Source: UBA1738 sp045591565 (GTDB lineage: Bacteria; Bacillota; Clostridia; UBA1381). From it: a stretch of 28,198 nucleotides of DNA. The notes beneath the pieces are model-generated. The model was not told the origin of the DNA. It made no database searches and worked only from the letters and a program-made list of their open reading frames with translations. The translations under genes and the position numbers were made by a program. The first letter of the stretch is position 1, and every line of letters starts with the position of its first letter. This document shows positions 1-8,723 of this stretch, in pieces. The stretch is from NCBI GenBank assembly GCA_045591565.1, contig JAZNTB010000031.1:1-28198 (forward strand), read 5' to 3'.

Positions 1-1352
1 AAAATATCCTGCATAGGAAAAATGCAGATAGCAGCAGGTGAACGCATTACGGAAGATATGAGCAATTTGCAAATATCACTATTAGGTGTGTAAAAGTCAC
101 AAAGATATTTTCGCACATTCTTTTTGCTATTTGAGTCAAGCTCTGAAAACCACGAAACGAGCGTCTGGTTGTCGTGTGTTCCCGTGTATGCGACGCAAGG
201 TTCAGGGTAGTTGTGCGGAAGATAGTCGGAAGAAACTCCGGTATCCCGTTCGTCAAAGGCAAATTGAAGAACCTTCATTCCCCAAAAACCGCTGTCCGAT
301 AAAAGCTGTTTGACCGAGGGGGTTATAAAGCCTAAGTCTTCCGCTATTATTTTCTGTTTTCCGAGTTTTTTCTCTATTGCATCAAAGAGGTTGATTCCGG
401 GCCCCTTTTTCCATTCACCGTTTGTGGCGTCGACGCTTGGATAAGGGATTGAATAGTATTCATCAAATCCACGGAAGTGGTCTATTCTTACATAATCGTA
501 CAGCAAAAAGCAATGCTTTATTCGTGATATCCACCATGAATAACCATCCTTTTTGTTTATATCCCAATCATAAAGAGGGTTCCCCCAAAGCTGTCCCTTT
601 GTAGAAAATCCATCGGGAGGACAGCCCGCAACGCCCAGTGGTGTTTTGTTTTTGTCAAGCTGGAAAAGCTGTGGGCTTGCCCAGGTGTCGCTGCTGTCCA
701 TAGCAACATATATCGGAATGTCGCCTATAATTTGTATGCCCTGTCTGTTTGCATATTCTTTGAGCCTTTTCCATTGAGAAAAGAACTCAAACTGAACAAA
801 TCTCCAGAAATCTATATCTTCCGCAAGCTCTCCTTTAAGACTTTGTAAAGCATCTGTATTTCTGTTCTTGACTTCATCAGGCCATTTCAGCCATTCTTCT
901 CCGTCAAAGTGCTCCTTTAGTGCCATGAACAGACAATAATCATCAAGCCAGAACTTATGAGCACTGATAAATTCCTCATATTCCCGAATGCCGTTAAGTT
1001 TGCTCCGTTTAAAAGCTTTTTTTAAAATAGGGAAACGGTTTTTATATAGCTTTTCATAGTCGACAGCCTCCGGATTGCTGCCGAAATCTGCAGCATCACA
1101 TTCCTGCTTGGTAAGCAGACCGCTTTTGGTCAGAATCTCAAGGCTTATCATATACGGATTTCCGGCAAATGCAGAGAAGGATTGATAGGGGGAATCACCA
1201 AAGCTTGTAGGTCCTAATGGGAGAATCTGCCAAAAGCTTTGACCGCCGGCCGAAAGAAAATCAATAAATTCATAAGCGCATTTTCCCATATCGCCTATGC
1301 CGTACGGGGAGGGTAGCGATGTTACGGGAAGTAAAATCCCTGATTTTCTCAT
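1..1352 (-). CDS. malQ: 4-alpha-glucanotransferase (amylomaltase, GH77), 3' end cut off by window edge
   Basis: Disproportionating enzyme that transfers 4-alpha-glucan segments between maltodextrins in the cytoplasm and releases glucose. The minus-strand frame is open from the ATG at 1352 to the window edge, giving about 450 of the usual ~500 residues; the C-terminus is missing. The N-terminus reads MRKSGILLPVTSLPSPYGIG, typical of GH77. Visible catalytic motifs are VRIDHFRGF (nucleophile Asp near residue 291), IIAEDLGF (acid/base Glu near 338) and YTGTHDNQT (Asp near 394). The start is preceded by GGAGG, and its ATG overlaps the stop of the upstream gene as TAATG, so the two are probably translationally coupled. 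It is the last visible gene of the phosphorylase-PTS-EEP-malQ operon and would supply longer glucans to the phosphorylase. The family assignment is secure. Confidence 0.95.
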   Translation of the reverse strand, partial: MRKSGILLPVTSLPSPYGIGDMGKCAYEFIDFLSAGGQSFWQILPLGPTSFGDSPYQSFSAFAGNPYMISLEILTKSGLLTKQECDAADFGSNPEAVDYEKLYKNRFPILKKAFKRSKLNGIREYEEFISAHKFWLDDYCLFMALKEHFDGEEWLKWPDEVKNRNTDALQSLKGELAEDIDFWRFVQFEFFSQWKRLKEYANRQGIQIIGDIPIYVAMDSSDTWASPQLFQLDKNKTPLGVAGCPPDGFSTKGQLWGNPLYDWDINKKDGYSWWISRIKHCFLLYDYVRIDHFRGFDEYYSIPYPSVDATNGEWKKGPGINLFDAIEKKLGKQKIIAEDLGFITPSVKQLLSDSGFWGMKVLQFAFDERDTGVSSDYLPHNYPEPCVAYTGTHDNQTLVSWFSELDSNSKKNVRKYLCDFYTPNSDICKLLISSVMRSPAAICIFPMQDI

Positions 1353-2155
1353 TAAAATCCCTCCTTTACATCAATCATTACTGCAAAATGGTCTGAAATC
1401 ACAGGCTCGTTTTTGCCGTCAAAAACTACCTGCGATTTTTCAACGGAAATCGTTTGCTTTGAAAAAATATAGTCAATTCTTATTTGTTCGTCGGTGCTTT
1501 TCTCCCAGCCTGCGATTTTCCCTGAAACGGTAAAGCCGGAATCCCTTTCCTTTGCAAGAGAAAAGGTGTCCTGCCAGCCTTTTTCGAGGACTAAAGAATA
1601 TCCCTCGTCCATTTTGTCTGCAGGAGTGTTAAAATCACCTAAAAGATACATTTGTTCATAGGTGGAAAGATATTCGTTAAGCCTTTCAAATTGTTTGGAA
1701 AACGGCTCTTTTTCATCATCCCACCAGCCGAGATGTGTTGTGCACAGATTTATGCCGTGCGTCCGTATTATCAGCGCTTTTCTTGTGCGCCAGTCGGAGT
1801 AGGTGTCATTTTTGCTTATAAGAACCGACTTTGCACAGTCGATGGGGGTTTTTGATAAAAAAGCAAGACCTTCGTCAAAACTTCCATAGCCGCATTTGAT
1901 GCCGAGCCATATAAAGTGGTAGTCGAGCTGTCTGTCGGATAGCATACGGACAATTTTTAAGGCGTGGTTGTTTTCCTTTAGCGGAATTGTGCCGCATACC
2001 GGATAGTTTACCGCTTTCGCATTGATGCTTTGGTTAACCTCCTGAAGCGCAATTACATCAGGGGATAGCCTTGCTGCGGCATCTGCAAAAATGCTGCATT
2101 TTTCCTCGTAGTTGTTCTCAAGTAAGCTGTGTGTGTTTAGAGTAAGAAGCCGCAA
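1352..2155 (-). CDS. endonuclease/exonuclease/phosphatase (EEP) superfamily protein in maltodextrin operon
   Basis: A 267-residue metal-dependent phosphodiesterase or phosphatase fold (DNase I/sphingomyelinase/AP endonuclease superfamily). Visible active-site elements are LNTH (Asn7), ALQEVN (Glu39), TTHLGWW (His141), GDFNTP (Asp174, Asn176), RIDYIF (Asp228) and SDHFAV (Asp255-His256), so it should be catalytically competent. There is no signal peptide or membrane segment, which argues for a cytoplasmic role. The start is TTG at 2155, with GAGGTGACC just upstream. It lies 17 bases after the PTS gene and overlaps malQ by one base. Position in a maltodextrin operon suggests a sugar-phosphate, nucleotide-sugar or lipid phosphodiester substrate, but the sequence does not show which. 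Family call firm, substrate unknown. Confidence 0.85.
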   Translation of the reverse strand: MRLLTLNTHSLLENNYEEKCSIFADAAARLSPDVIALQEVNQSINAKAVNYPVCGTIPLKENNHALKIVRMLSDRQLDYHFIWLGIKCGYGSFDEGLAFLSKTPIDCAKSVLISKNDTYSDWRTRKALIIRTHGINLCTTHLGWWDDEKEPFSKQFERLNEYLSTYEQMYLLGDFNTPADKMDEGYSLVLEKGWQDTFSLAKERDSGFTVSGKIAGWEKSTDEQIRIDYIFSKQTISVEKSQVVFDGKNEPVISDHFAVMIDVKEGF

Positions 2156-2172
2156 AAAAAGGTCACCTCGAA

Positions 2173-3825
2173 TTAGAGAATATCATTAATATCCGATTTT
2201 AACACATCGGCTTTAGGTCCGTAAATTGCCTGAATTCCGCTGCCTTTTTTAATAAGACCTAAAGCACCTTCCTTTTTCCATTCAGCCTCGGGGGCAACGA
2301 GCGAGTCATCTTTTACCGATACACGAAGACGCGTCATACATGCATCAACAAGTGTGATATTTTCTCTGCCGCCTAGAAGTGCAATTATGCGCTCTGCCTG
2401 AGAATTTCCGTCTGATGATTTCTTGTCAACCAACTCTTCCGTCTCGGATGCGCTGTCGGTGTAATTGCCGAGTCTTCCCGGGGTTGCGTAATGGAATTTT
2501 CCTATCATATAGTAGGCAACAAAGTAGCCGACCGCAAAGAAAATTATAACACAGATCAAGAAATTAATCAAATCCCAGCCAAGGCCTGCTTTGAGAGAAA
2601 TTGGGAGTCTTGTGAAAAGCTCAAGGTTACCGAAGGAATGAAGCCTTAAATTGACCACTCCCGATGCGGCAAAAGCAAGTCCCTGAAGCAGAGAATATAC
2701 TATATAAAGCGGTATTGCACAGAACATAAACATAAATTCTATAGGCTCCGTGACGCCTGTTAGGAATACCGCCAAAGCAGTAGAAAGAAACATGGAGCGG
2801 TATTTGTGACGCTTGTCGCGGTCAACTCTCCTGTACATAGCAAGACCGACGCCAAGAAGAAGACCTGTCGCACCAATCATCTGACCCACCTTAAAGCGTG
2901 CCGGAGTTACGGTTGTAAGAAGAGTTTCATATGCTGCGGTGTCGCCTGCAGCTTTAAAGTTAATCAGGTCGGAAACCCATGCAAGCCATAACGGATCCTG
3001 ACCGAATACGGCTGTGCCTGCGCTTAGGCCTGTCTGCACTATATATGTTCCGCCGAATGAGGTGTAGTTCATCGGTATTGTCAGCATATGATGAAGTCCG
3101 AACGGAAGCAGGAGTCGTTCAAGAGTTCCGTAGATAAACGGCGCAAGAAACGGGGAGGTATCGGAGGAGTTTGCTATCCAGATACCGAATGAGTTGATTC
3201 CGAGCTGAACAAACGGCCACACTACCGAAAGTATCAGCGAAACAATCAGTGACCATAGAATAACAACGAGCGGAACGAAACGCTTTCCGTTGAAGAATGA
3301 AAGTGCATCAGGGAGCTTTCGGTAGTTGTAGTATTTGTTGTAAACAATTCCTCCGACAAAACCTGCGATTATACCCACAAACACACCCATATTAAGGGCG
3401 GGGGAACCGAGGACGGAGGTGAAATATCCGTTGACGGCGATTTCCTGCCCAAAAAGAGTGCGGGTGATGGCGTCGGGATTTGCGAGCATTTCGTTTGTGA
3501 CACCGAAAATAGTACCCGTGATGTTGTTGATTAGAATAAAGGATAAAAGAGCGGCAAAAGCACCGCCTGCACGCTCCTTTGCCCATGAACCGCCGATTGC
3601 CACGGCAAAAAGTATATGAAGATTGGATATGATTGCCCAACCGATGTTTTCAATTATTGAAGCAATTCTTGTTATAATTTGAGAGTCAGTACTTGCCATA
3701 CCGATAAGCTTTCCCAAGCTTATCATTATACCTGCCGCCGGCATGACGGCGATTACGACCATTAAAACTTTGCCGAGCTTTTGCAGGAAGTCAAATGCCT
3801 GACCACGCCTTGAATTATTTTCCAT
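2173..3825 (-). CDS. PTS glucose/maltose-family transporter subunit EIICB
   Basis: Membrane permease of the phosphoenolpyruvate:sugar phosphotransferase system, 550 residues. Residues ~15-440 form the EIIC domain, with many hydrophobic helices, the LPFGLHHMLTIPMNY region and the GVTEPIEFMFMF motif that marks the sugar-binding loop. After a short hydrophilic linker, residues ~478-550 form EIIB, with the phosphorylatable cysteine in LVDACMTRLRV (about Cys496). There is no EIIA domain, so phosphate must come from a separate glucose-type EIIA encoded elsewhere. AGGAG lies just upstream of the ATG. It sits 26 bases after the phosphorylase gene. The context (phosphorylase, MalQ) favours maltose or another alpha-glucoside as substrate; glucose or N-acetylglucosamine cannot be excluded from sequence alone. 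A MalX/MalT-type name is possible but not certain. Confidence 0.9.
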   Translation of the reverse strand: MENNSRRGQAFDFLQKLGKVLMVVIAVMPAAGIMISLGKLIGMASTDSQIITRIASIIENIGWAIISNLHILFAVAIGGSWAKERAGGAFAALLSFILINNITGTIFGVTNEMLANPDAITRTLFGQEIAVNGYFTSVLGSPALNMGVFVGIIAGFVGGIVYNKYYNYRKLPDALSFFNGKRFVPLVVILWSLIVSLILSVVWPFVQLGINSFGIWIANSSDTSPFLAPFIYGTLERLLLPFGLHHMLTIPMNYTSFGGTYIVQTGLSAGTAVFGQDPLWLAWVSDLINFKAAGDTAAYETLLTTVTPARFKVGQMIGATGLLLGVGLAMYRRVDRDKRHKYRSMFLSTALAVFLTGVTEPIEFMFMFCAIPLYIVYSLLQGLAFAASGVVNLRLHSFGNLELFTRLPISLKAGLGWDLINFLICVIIFFAVGYFVAYYMIGKFHYATPGRLGNYTDSASETEELVDKKSSDGNSQAERIIALLGGRENITLVDACMTRLRVSVKDDSLVAPEAEWKKEGALGLIKKGSGIQAIYGPKADVLKSDINDIL

Positions 3826-3851
3826 TATATTTTAGCTCCTTTCACTGGATT

Positions 3852-6062
3852 TTATAGCTTCCAGATATCCCTGTTGTATTCAAGGATTGTTCTGTCCGAA
3901 GAAAAATGTCCCGAATTACTTATATTTATGAGCATTTTTTTAGCCCATTCATGCCTGTTTTCAAAGTCACAATATGCCATATCGCGTGCTTTTGCGTAGC
4001 TGTCAAAATCAGGAAAGGTCATAAACCAGTCCTTGCCGATAAGCTCGCCCTGTAGCCTTTTAAGGTTTTCCTCCGAACCGACGGACAGCATTTCGGGGCT
4101 TGTTATAAAGTCGACAGCCTCCTTGATTTTTGCGTTACTTTCATAGTATTTGCGGGCGTTGTAGCTGCCCTTTTTGTAGCGTTCAATTACGGTATCGCTG
4201 TCGTCGCCGAAAATATATATGTTATCATCGCCTACAAGACTGTGAATTTCGACATTTGCTCCGTCCTCCGTTCCGAGAATAACTGCGCCGTTTAAAATGA
4301 ACTTCATATTGCTTGTGCCGCTTGCCTCTTTTGAAGCAAGAGAAATTTGCTCGGAGATATCACAGGCAGGGATAAGAACCTCTGCGGAGGTAACATTATA
4401 GTTTTCCACCATTACGATGTTAAGGTACTTACTTGCCGTGGTATCCTTCCTGACGATTTCACAAAGGCACAGAATTAAGTGAATGATATCTTTTGCGATG
4501 GTGTAGGCAGGGGATGCCTTTGCACCAAAAATAGCGCAGATAGGGCGTTTGGGTAGTTTTCCCCGTTTGATGTCCAGATACTTGTTGATAAGGTAAAGCA
4601 CATTCATCTGCTGACGCTTATATTCGTGCAGACGCTTTATCTGCATATCGAAGACGGCGTTTTCATTAATATCAATATTTTGCGTATTCTTTAAAAATGA
4701 CTTGAGTCTGAGCTTGTTTGAATGCTTTATTTCGCAAAGTGAATCAAGGACATCTGTGTCGTCGGCATACTGTTTCAATTTTTCAAGCTGCATGGCATCT
4801 TCTTTAAATCCGTCGCCTATGAGGCTTGTTATAAGACGGGTAAGCTCGGGATTGCTTTTAAACAGCCATCTGCTGAAGGTTATTCCGTTGGTTTTGTTAT
4901 TGAATTTTTGGGGATACAGTTTGTAGAAATTATTAAGCTCTGTTTCCTTCAGAATTTCGGTATGAAGCTTTGCAACACCATTCACACTGAAGCTGTAGTG
5001 TATGTCAAGGTGCGCCATGTGAACGGTTTCGGAGTTATCGATGATGTGAACCGAGCTGTCTTCATACTTTCTGCGAACCTTATCGTCCAGAATTTCGATT
5101 ATCGGGACGATAGAGGGTGCAACCTTTTTAAGATATGACATCGGCCATTTTTCAAGTGCCTCTGCTAAGATTGTATGGTTGGTATATGCAACTGTTTTTT
5201 GAACAACTTCTATCGCGTCATCAAAGGACAAGCCTTTATTTGTGAGTATTCTTATAAGCTCAGGGATTATAAGGGAGGGATGCGTGTCGTTTATCTGTAT
5301 GACGGCATATTCTGCAAGGTCATATAAATTTGAGCCGGCACTTATGCACTCACCTACTATCTTCTGGGCGGCACAGCTTGCCATAAAGTATTCCTGATAT
5401 ACACGCAGGAGTTTTCCGTTCTCATCGCTGTCATCCGGATAAAGGAATAGAGTGAGGTTTTTGACGAAATTGGATTTATCGAATCGGATGCCGTCCTTTA
5501 CGATGGATTCGTCTGCACTTTCAATATCAAATAACGAAAGGCAGGTGGATTTTTTGTTTCTGCCTATAATGTCCATCGTATACAGTCTTGCCGTGACGCA
5601 GACACTTCCGAAATCGACCTTGTAGGTGGCGTCTGTTTTGTGGAGGAAGGTGTTATTTTCAAGCCACGGATTGGGTTCTTCTGTCTGCTTGTTGCTTCTA
5701 AAAACCTGACGAAACAGACCGTAATGATAGCAAAGTCCCATGCCCTCTGCGTTAAGACCGAGATTTGCCATTGAGTCTAAAAAGCAAGCGGCAAGTCTGC
5801 CCAGACCGCCGTTGCCGAGGGAGGGTTCAGGCTCGAGTTCTTCAAGCTTTGAAAGGCTTGTGCCCTGTGATTTTAAAAAGGAGTCAACCTCGTCGTATAC
5901 ACCGAGATTGATAATATTCCCTACCAAAAGTTTACCCGTTAAGAATTCTGCCGAAATATAGTAGAGCTTCTTTGCATGCTTTTCTTTGCCCGAAGATATT
6001 TCGTCTTTGACTTTTTCGGATACAAATCGGAGCAGTTCGCAGTTTTTGCTGATATTTTCCAT
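3852..6062 (-). CDS. glgP: glycogen/maltodextrin phosphorylase (GT35)
   Basis: PLP-dependent alpha-glucan phosphorylase, 736 residues. It releases glucose 1-phosphate from the non-reducing ends of glycogen or maltodextrin using inorganic phosphate. Family motifs are clear: YYISAEFLTGK near residue 34, EPSLGNGGLGRLAACFLDS near 80-97, MQIKRLHEYKRQ near 473-484 and SKEASGTSNMKFILNG, whose lysine (about Lys587) should bind PLP. It is somewhat shorter than the ~790-840 residues of the E. coli and animal enzymes because the N-terminus is short, so the N-terminal regulatory region is probably absent. The start is ATG at 6062 with AAGGAAG upstream. It is the first gene of the minus-strand operon and divergent from the KDPG aldolase gene. 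malP would be an equally valid symbol given the PTS and malQ neighbours. Confidence 0.95.
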   Translation of the reverse strand: MENISKNCELLRFVSEKVKDEISSGKEKHAKKLYYISAEFLTGKLLVGNIINLGVYDEVDSFLKSQGTSLSKLEELEPEPSLGNGGLGRLAACFLDSMANLGLNAEGMGLCYHYGLFRQVFRSNKQTEEPNPWLENNTFLHKTDATYKVDFGSVCVTARLYTMDIIGRNKKSTCLSLFDIESADESIVKDGIRFDKSNFVKNLTLFLYPDDSDENGKLLRVYQEYFMASCAAQKIVGECISAGSNLYDLAEYAVIQINDTHPSLIIPELIRILTNKGLSFDDAIEVVQKTVAYTNHTILAEALEKWPMSYLKKVAPSIVPIIEILDDKVRRKYEDSSVHIIDNSETVHMAHLDIHYSFSVNGVAKLHTEILKETELNNFYKLYPQKFNNKTNGITFSRWLFKSNPELTRLITSLIGDGFKEDAMQLEKLKQYADDTDVLDSLCEIKHSNKLRLKSFLKNTQNIDINENAVFDMQIKRLHEYKRQQMNVLYLINKYLDIKRGKLPKRPICAIFGAKASPAYTIAKDIIHLILCLCEIVRKDTTASKYLNIVMVENYNVTSAEVLIPACDISEQISLASKEASGTSNMKFILNGAVILGTEDGANVEIHSLVGDDNIYIFGDDSDTVIERYKKGSYNARKYYESNAKIKEAVDFITSPEMLSVGSEENLKRLQGELIGKDWFMTFPDFDSYAKARDMAYCDFENRHEWAKKMLINISNSGHFSSDRTILEYNRDIWKL

Positions 6063-6141
6063 AATTATTCAAAACTTCCTTTTCTTTATTCTGTCCTATT
6101 ATTTGCACATCATATAAATTTATACAATTTTGTTTTTAGTA

Positions 6142-6170
6142 TTGAAAAATAAGGAAAAAGGTGATACAAT
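6142..6170 (+). promoter_or_regulatory. sigma-A promoter of the KDPG aldolase operon
   Basis: TTGAAA (6142-6147) is followed after exactly 17 bases by TACAAT (6165-6170), within one mismatch of consensus at each hexamer or close to it. Transcription should start near 6177, giving a leader of about 48 bases before the aldolase ATG at 6225. The start site would fall inside the palindrome at 6175-6202. Confidence 0.75.
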
Positions 6171-6174
6171 ATTA

Positions 6175-6202
6175 GGTGACGAACTAAAGTTGGTTCAGTA
6201 CC
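6175..6202. promoter_or_regulatory. 28-bp imperfect palindrome over the start of transcription, candidate operator
   Basis: The two halves share GGT (6175-6177) with ACC (6200-6202), GAAC (6181-6184) with GTTC (6193-6196) and AA with TT nearer the centre, so 18 of 28 positions obey dyad symmetry about 6188/6189. It begins 4 bases after the -10 hexamer, where a bound repressor would block initiation. Length and position fit a GntR-, LacI- or IclR-type operator, but no regulator gene lies in the window and I cannot assign a family. Confidence 0.5.
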
Positions 6203-6224
6203 GAATAAAAAGGAGAAGAGGATA

Positions 6225-6866
6225 ATGGAAAAGAGCGAAGTTATTAAAAAACTTACCGACTGCGGATTGGTTGCGGTTGTTCGCGCAAATAATGCAGAAG
6301 AGGCTATAAAAATCGCAGATGCATGCCTTGCAGGCGGATGTACTGGGATTGAGCTTACCTTCACAGTGCCGGGTGCACACAAGGTTATAGAGGCACTGGC
6401 TGAAAAGTATCCAAACGGTGAAATGATGCTTGGTGCAGGAACGGTATTGGATTCAGAAACCGCAAGAACTGCAATCCTTTCAGGAGCAAATTACATAGTA
6501 AGTCCGGGTTTCAATCTGGAAACTGCAAAGCTTTGTAACCGCTATCAAATTCCATATATGCCGGGATGTATGACGATTACAGAGGTTTTGACAGCTATGG
6601 AGGCAGGTGCAGACATCATTAAGATATTCCCTGCAGACCTTTTCGGACCTACAATCATAAAAGATATCAAGGGACCGCTTCCGCAGGCAAAGCTTATGCC
6701 AACAGGCGGCGTTGATGTTTCCAATGTAGATAAATGGATAAAAGCAGGTGCAGTTGCGGTAGGAGCAGGCTCATCCTTAACAGCGGGTGCAAAAACCGGC
6801 GACTATGCTAAAATTACAGAAACCGCTAAGGAATTTATTGCAAAAATCAAGGAGGCGCGCGGCTAA
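6225..6866 (+). CDS. eda: 2-keto-3-deoxy-6-phosphogluconate (KDPG/KHG) aldolase
   Basis: Class I aldolase, 213 residues, the usual length. It cleaves 2-keto-3-deoxy-6-phosphogluconate to pyruvate and glyceraldehyde 3-phosphate, the last step of the Entner-Doudoroff and hexuronate pathways. Visible residues are Arg20 in VAVVRA, Glu43 in GIELTFTVPGA (general acid/base), GAGTVLD around 70-76, and Lys133 in IIKIFPADLFGP, which forms the Schiff base with pyruvate. SD sequence AAAAGGAG precedes the ATG. Its stop overlaps the kinase start (TAATG), so the pathway's kinase and aldolase are coupled. Closely related enzymes act on 2-keto-4-hydroxyglutarate or KDPGal, but the adjacent KDG kinase supports KDPG. 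Confidence 0.95.
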   Translation: MEKSEVIKKLTDCGLVAVVRANNAEEAIKIADACLAGGCTGIELTFTVPGAHKVIEALAEKYPNGEMMLGAGTVLDSETARTAILSGANYIVSPGFNLETAKLCNRYQIPYMPGCMTITEVLTAMEAGADIIKIFPADLFGPTIIKDIKGPLPQAKLMPTGGVDVSNVDKWIKAGAVAVGAGSSLTAGAKTGDYAKITETAKEFIAKIKEARG

Positions 6867-7897
6867 TGGCAAAGATTGTAACGATGGGCGAAATTATGCT
6901 CAGATTATCAACACCAAATAATGAAAGATTTATTCAGGCAGACGAATTTGATGTATGCTACGGCGGAGGAGAGGCGAATGTTGCCGTATCACTCGCAAAC
7001 TATGGTCACGATGCAGAGTTTGTGACAAAGGTTCCGGAGAATCCTATCGGCGATTGTGCTGTTGCAGCACTTCGCAAGCATAATGTCAAGACTGATAATA
7101 TCGCAAGAGGCGGAGAAAGACTTGGAATATATTTCCTTGAAACAGGCGCATCAATGCGTGCATCAAATGTAGTATACGACCGTGCTCATTCTTCTATTTC
7201 AACAGCAGAAGCAGCTGATTTTGATTTTGACAAAATTTTCGAGGGTGCAGACTGGTTCCACTTTACAGGAATTACACCTGCTGTATCGGATAAGGCAGCA
7301 GAGCTTACAGAGGTTGCATTGAAGGCGGCTAAAAAGCACGGTGTCAAGGTTTCAGTAGACCTTAACTTCCGTAAAAAGCTGTGGTCTTCCGAAAAGGCAC
7401 AGAGAATTATGACAAACCTTATGCAGTATGTTGATGTCTGCATAGGTAACGAAGAGGATGCGGAAAAGGTGCTTGGCTTTAAGCCGGGAGACACCGATGT
7501 AACGAGCGGTGATTTGAAGCTTGCTGGATATGAGGATATTTTCCGCCAGATGGTTTCAAAGTTTAACTTTGAATATGTAATATCCTCACTTCGTGTATCA
7601 AAATCAGCATCGGATAACGGCTGGTCAGCATGCATCTATTCGAGAGATGCCAAGGAATTCTATCACTCAAAGGAGTACAGAGTTCACCCGATAGTTGACC
7701 GTGTAGGCGGTGGCGACAGCTTTGCCGGTGGTGTTATCTGCGGATTTTTAGACGGCAAGGACTTCAAAAATGCTCTTGAATTTGGCGTTGCAGCATCAGC
7801 TTTAAAGCACACAATTCCGGGAGATTTCAACCTGGTAACAAGAGCTGAGGTTGAAGCTCTGGCAGGTGGCGACGGTTCAGGAAGGGTACAAAGATAA
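6866..7897 (+). CDS. kdgK: 2-dehydro-3-deoxygluconate kinase (PfkB/ribokinase family)
   Basis: Cytoplasmic ATP-dependent kinase of 343 residues that phosphorylates 2-keto-3-deoxygluconate to KDPG, the substrate of the upstream aldolase. The PfkB hallmarks are present: an N-terminal substrate-binding segment with GGGEANVAVSLANYG (residues ~33-47), VSVDLNFRKKLW (~163-173), IGNEEDAE (~193-200) and VGGGDSFAGGVICGF (~280-294), with Asp284 as catalytic base and the glycines forming the anion hole. Linkage to eda is the main reason for choosing KDG kinase over another PfkB sugar kinase. The start codon shares its A with the eda stop. The last few residues (GGDGSGRVQR) look like a flexible tail. Confidence 0.88.
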   Translation: MAKIVTMGEIMLRLSTPNNERFIQADEFDVCYGGGEANVAVSLANYGHDAEFVTKVPENPIGDCAVAALRKHNVKTDNIARGGERLGIYFLETGASMRASNVVYDRAHSSISTAEAADFDFDKIFEGADWFHFTGITPAVSDKAAELTEVALKAAKKHGVKVSVDLNFRKKLWSSEKAQRIMTNLMQYVDVCIGNEEDAEKVLGFKPGDTDVTSGDLKLAGYEDIFRQMVSKFNFEYVISSLRVSKSASDNGWSACIYSRDAKEFYHSKEYRVHPIVDRVGGGDSFAGGVICGFLDGKDFKNALEFGVAASALKHTIPGDFNLVTRAEVEALAGGDGSGRVQR

Positions 7898-7898
7898 A

Positions 7899-8699
7899 AT
7901 GCTGGCAAATTTTCATACTCATACAACATTTTGTGATGGTGAGAGTACGGCAGAGGAAATAGTTTCTTATGCGATAGAAAAAGGCTTTCATGCTATAGGC
8001 TTTTCGGGGCACGCATATTCGGACTTTGACACAACATACTGCATGAGGGATACAGATGCATATATCGCAGAAATTAAACGGCTTAAGGGAAAGTATAGAA
8101 ATAAGATACAGGTTTACCTCGGAGCAGAGGAGGATATCTTCGAGGAGGTAAATCGCAAGGATTTTGAGTACATAATAGGCTCATCTCACTACCTTAATGC
8201 AGAGGGGAAATACTATCCTATAGATTCAGATACAGGCTGTTTTGACAGGTGCGTTGAGGCGTTTGGTGGAGATATACTTGCCCTTGCCGAAAACTATTAC
8301 AACACATTCTGTGAGTACATTCTGCGAAGGAAACCGGATATTGTAGGACACTTTGACCTTATAACCAAATTTGATGAGGTAAAGGACTACGGACTTCTGA
8401 AAAATGATGCCTATAACAAGATTGCGGAAAAATATATGCTAAAAGCCTTAAAAAGTGATTGTCTTTTCGAGGTGAACACCGGTGCGATTTCAAGAGGCTA
8501 CAGGAAAAGTCCCTATCCGAGCGAAAATCTATTGTATGTGATGAAAAAAAATGACGCGAAACTCATTTTATCGTCGGACAGCCACCATATATCAACGCTG
8601 GATTATTATTTCGATGAGTCAAAAAGGCTTCTTCGAGATATCGGCTTTGAATATGTTTATACAATTTACAACAACGAAGTTGTAAGAGAAAATTTATGA
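7899..8699 (+). CDS. PHP-domain phosphoesterase, histidinol-phosphatase-like
   Basis: A 266-residue metal-dependent phosphatase of the PHP superfamily, closest in layout to HisJ/HisK-type histidinol phosphatases. Motifs in order: NFHTHTTFCDGE (metal His6, His8, Asp13), LGAEEDIFEE, IIGSSHYL, IVGHFDLITKF, LFEVNTGAISRGYR and ILSSDSHH. An earlier in-frame TTG at 7851 exists, but it lies inside kdgK and adds a stretch foreign to the family. The ATG at 7899 puts the HTHT motif at residue 6, as expected, and lies two bases after the kdgK stop. No other histidine biosynthesis gene is nearby. It could be the true HisJ displaced from a his operon, or a sugar-phosphate phosphatase serving the KDG operon; the sequence does not decide. 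Confidence 0.85.
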   Translation: MLANFHTHTTFCDGESTAEEIVSYAIEKGFHAIGFSGHAYSDFDTTYCMRDTDAYIAEIKRLKGKYRNKIQVYLGAEEDIFEEVNRKDFEYIIGSSHYLNAEGKYYPIDSDTGCFDRCVEAFGGDILALAENYYNTFCEYILRRKPDIVGHFDLITKFDEVKDYGLLKNDAYNKIAEKYMLKALKSDCLFEVNTGAISRGYRKSPYPSENLLYVMKKNDAKLILSSDSHHISTLDYYFDESKRLLRDIGFEYVYTIYNNEVVRENL

Positions 8700-8723
8700 T
8701 AAAATTTGATTTAACTGTAGATT

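Larger units (their letters stand above)
6063..6224. promoter_or_regulatory. divergent control region between phosphorylase operon and KDPG aldolase operon
   Basis: This 162-base AT-rich spacer separates two divergently transcribed sugar operons. On the plus strand it holds a near-consensus promoter and an imperfect palindrome, listed separately. On the minus strand I see only weak -10-like hexamers (TATAAA and TATGAT around 6110-6125) without a good -35 partner, so the phosphorylase promoter is not resolved. No catabolite-response (cre) element matching the usual consensus is evident by eye. Confidence 0.6.

Noticed and set aside
7851..7898. Longer start of the PHP gene at TTG 7851
   Set aside because: It lies inside kdgK, adds 16 residues absent from the PHP family and moves the HTHT motif away from the N-terminus.
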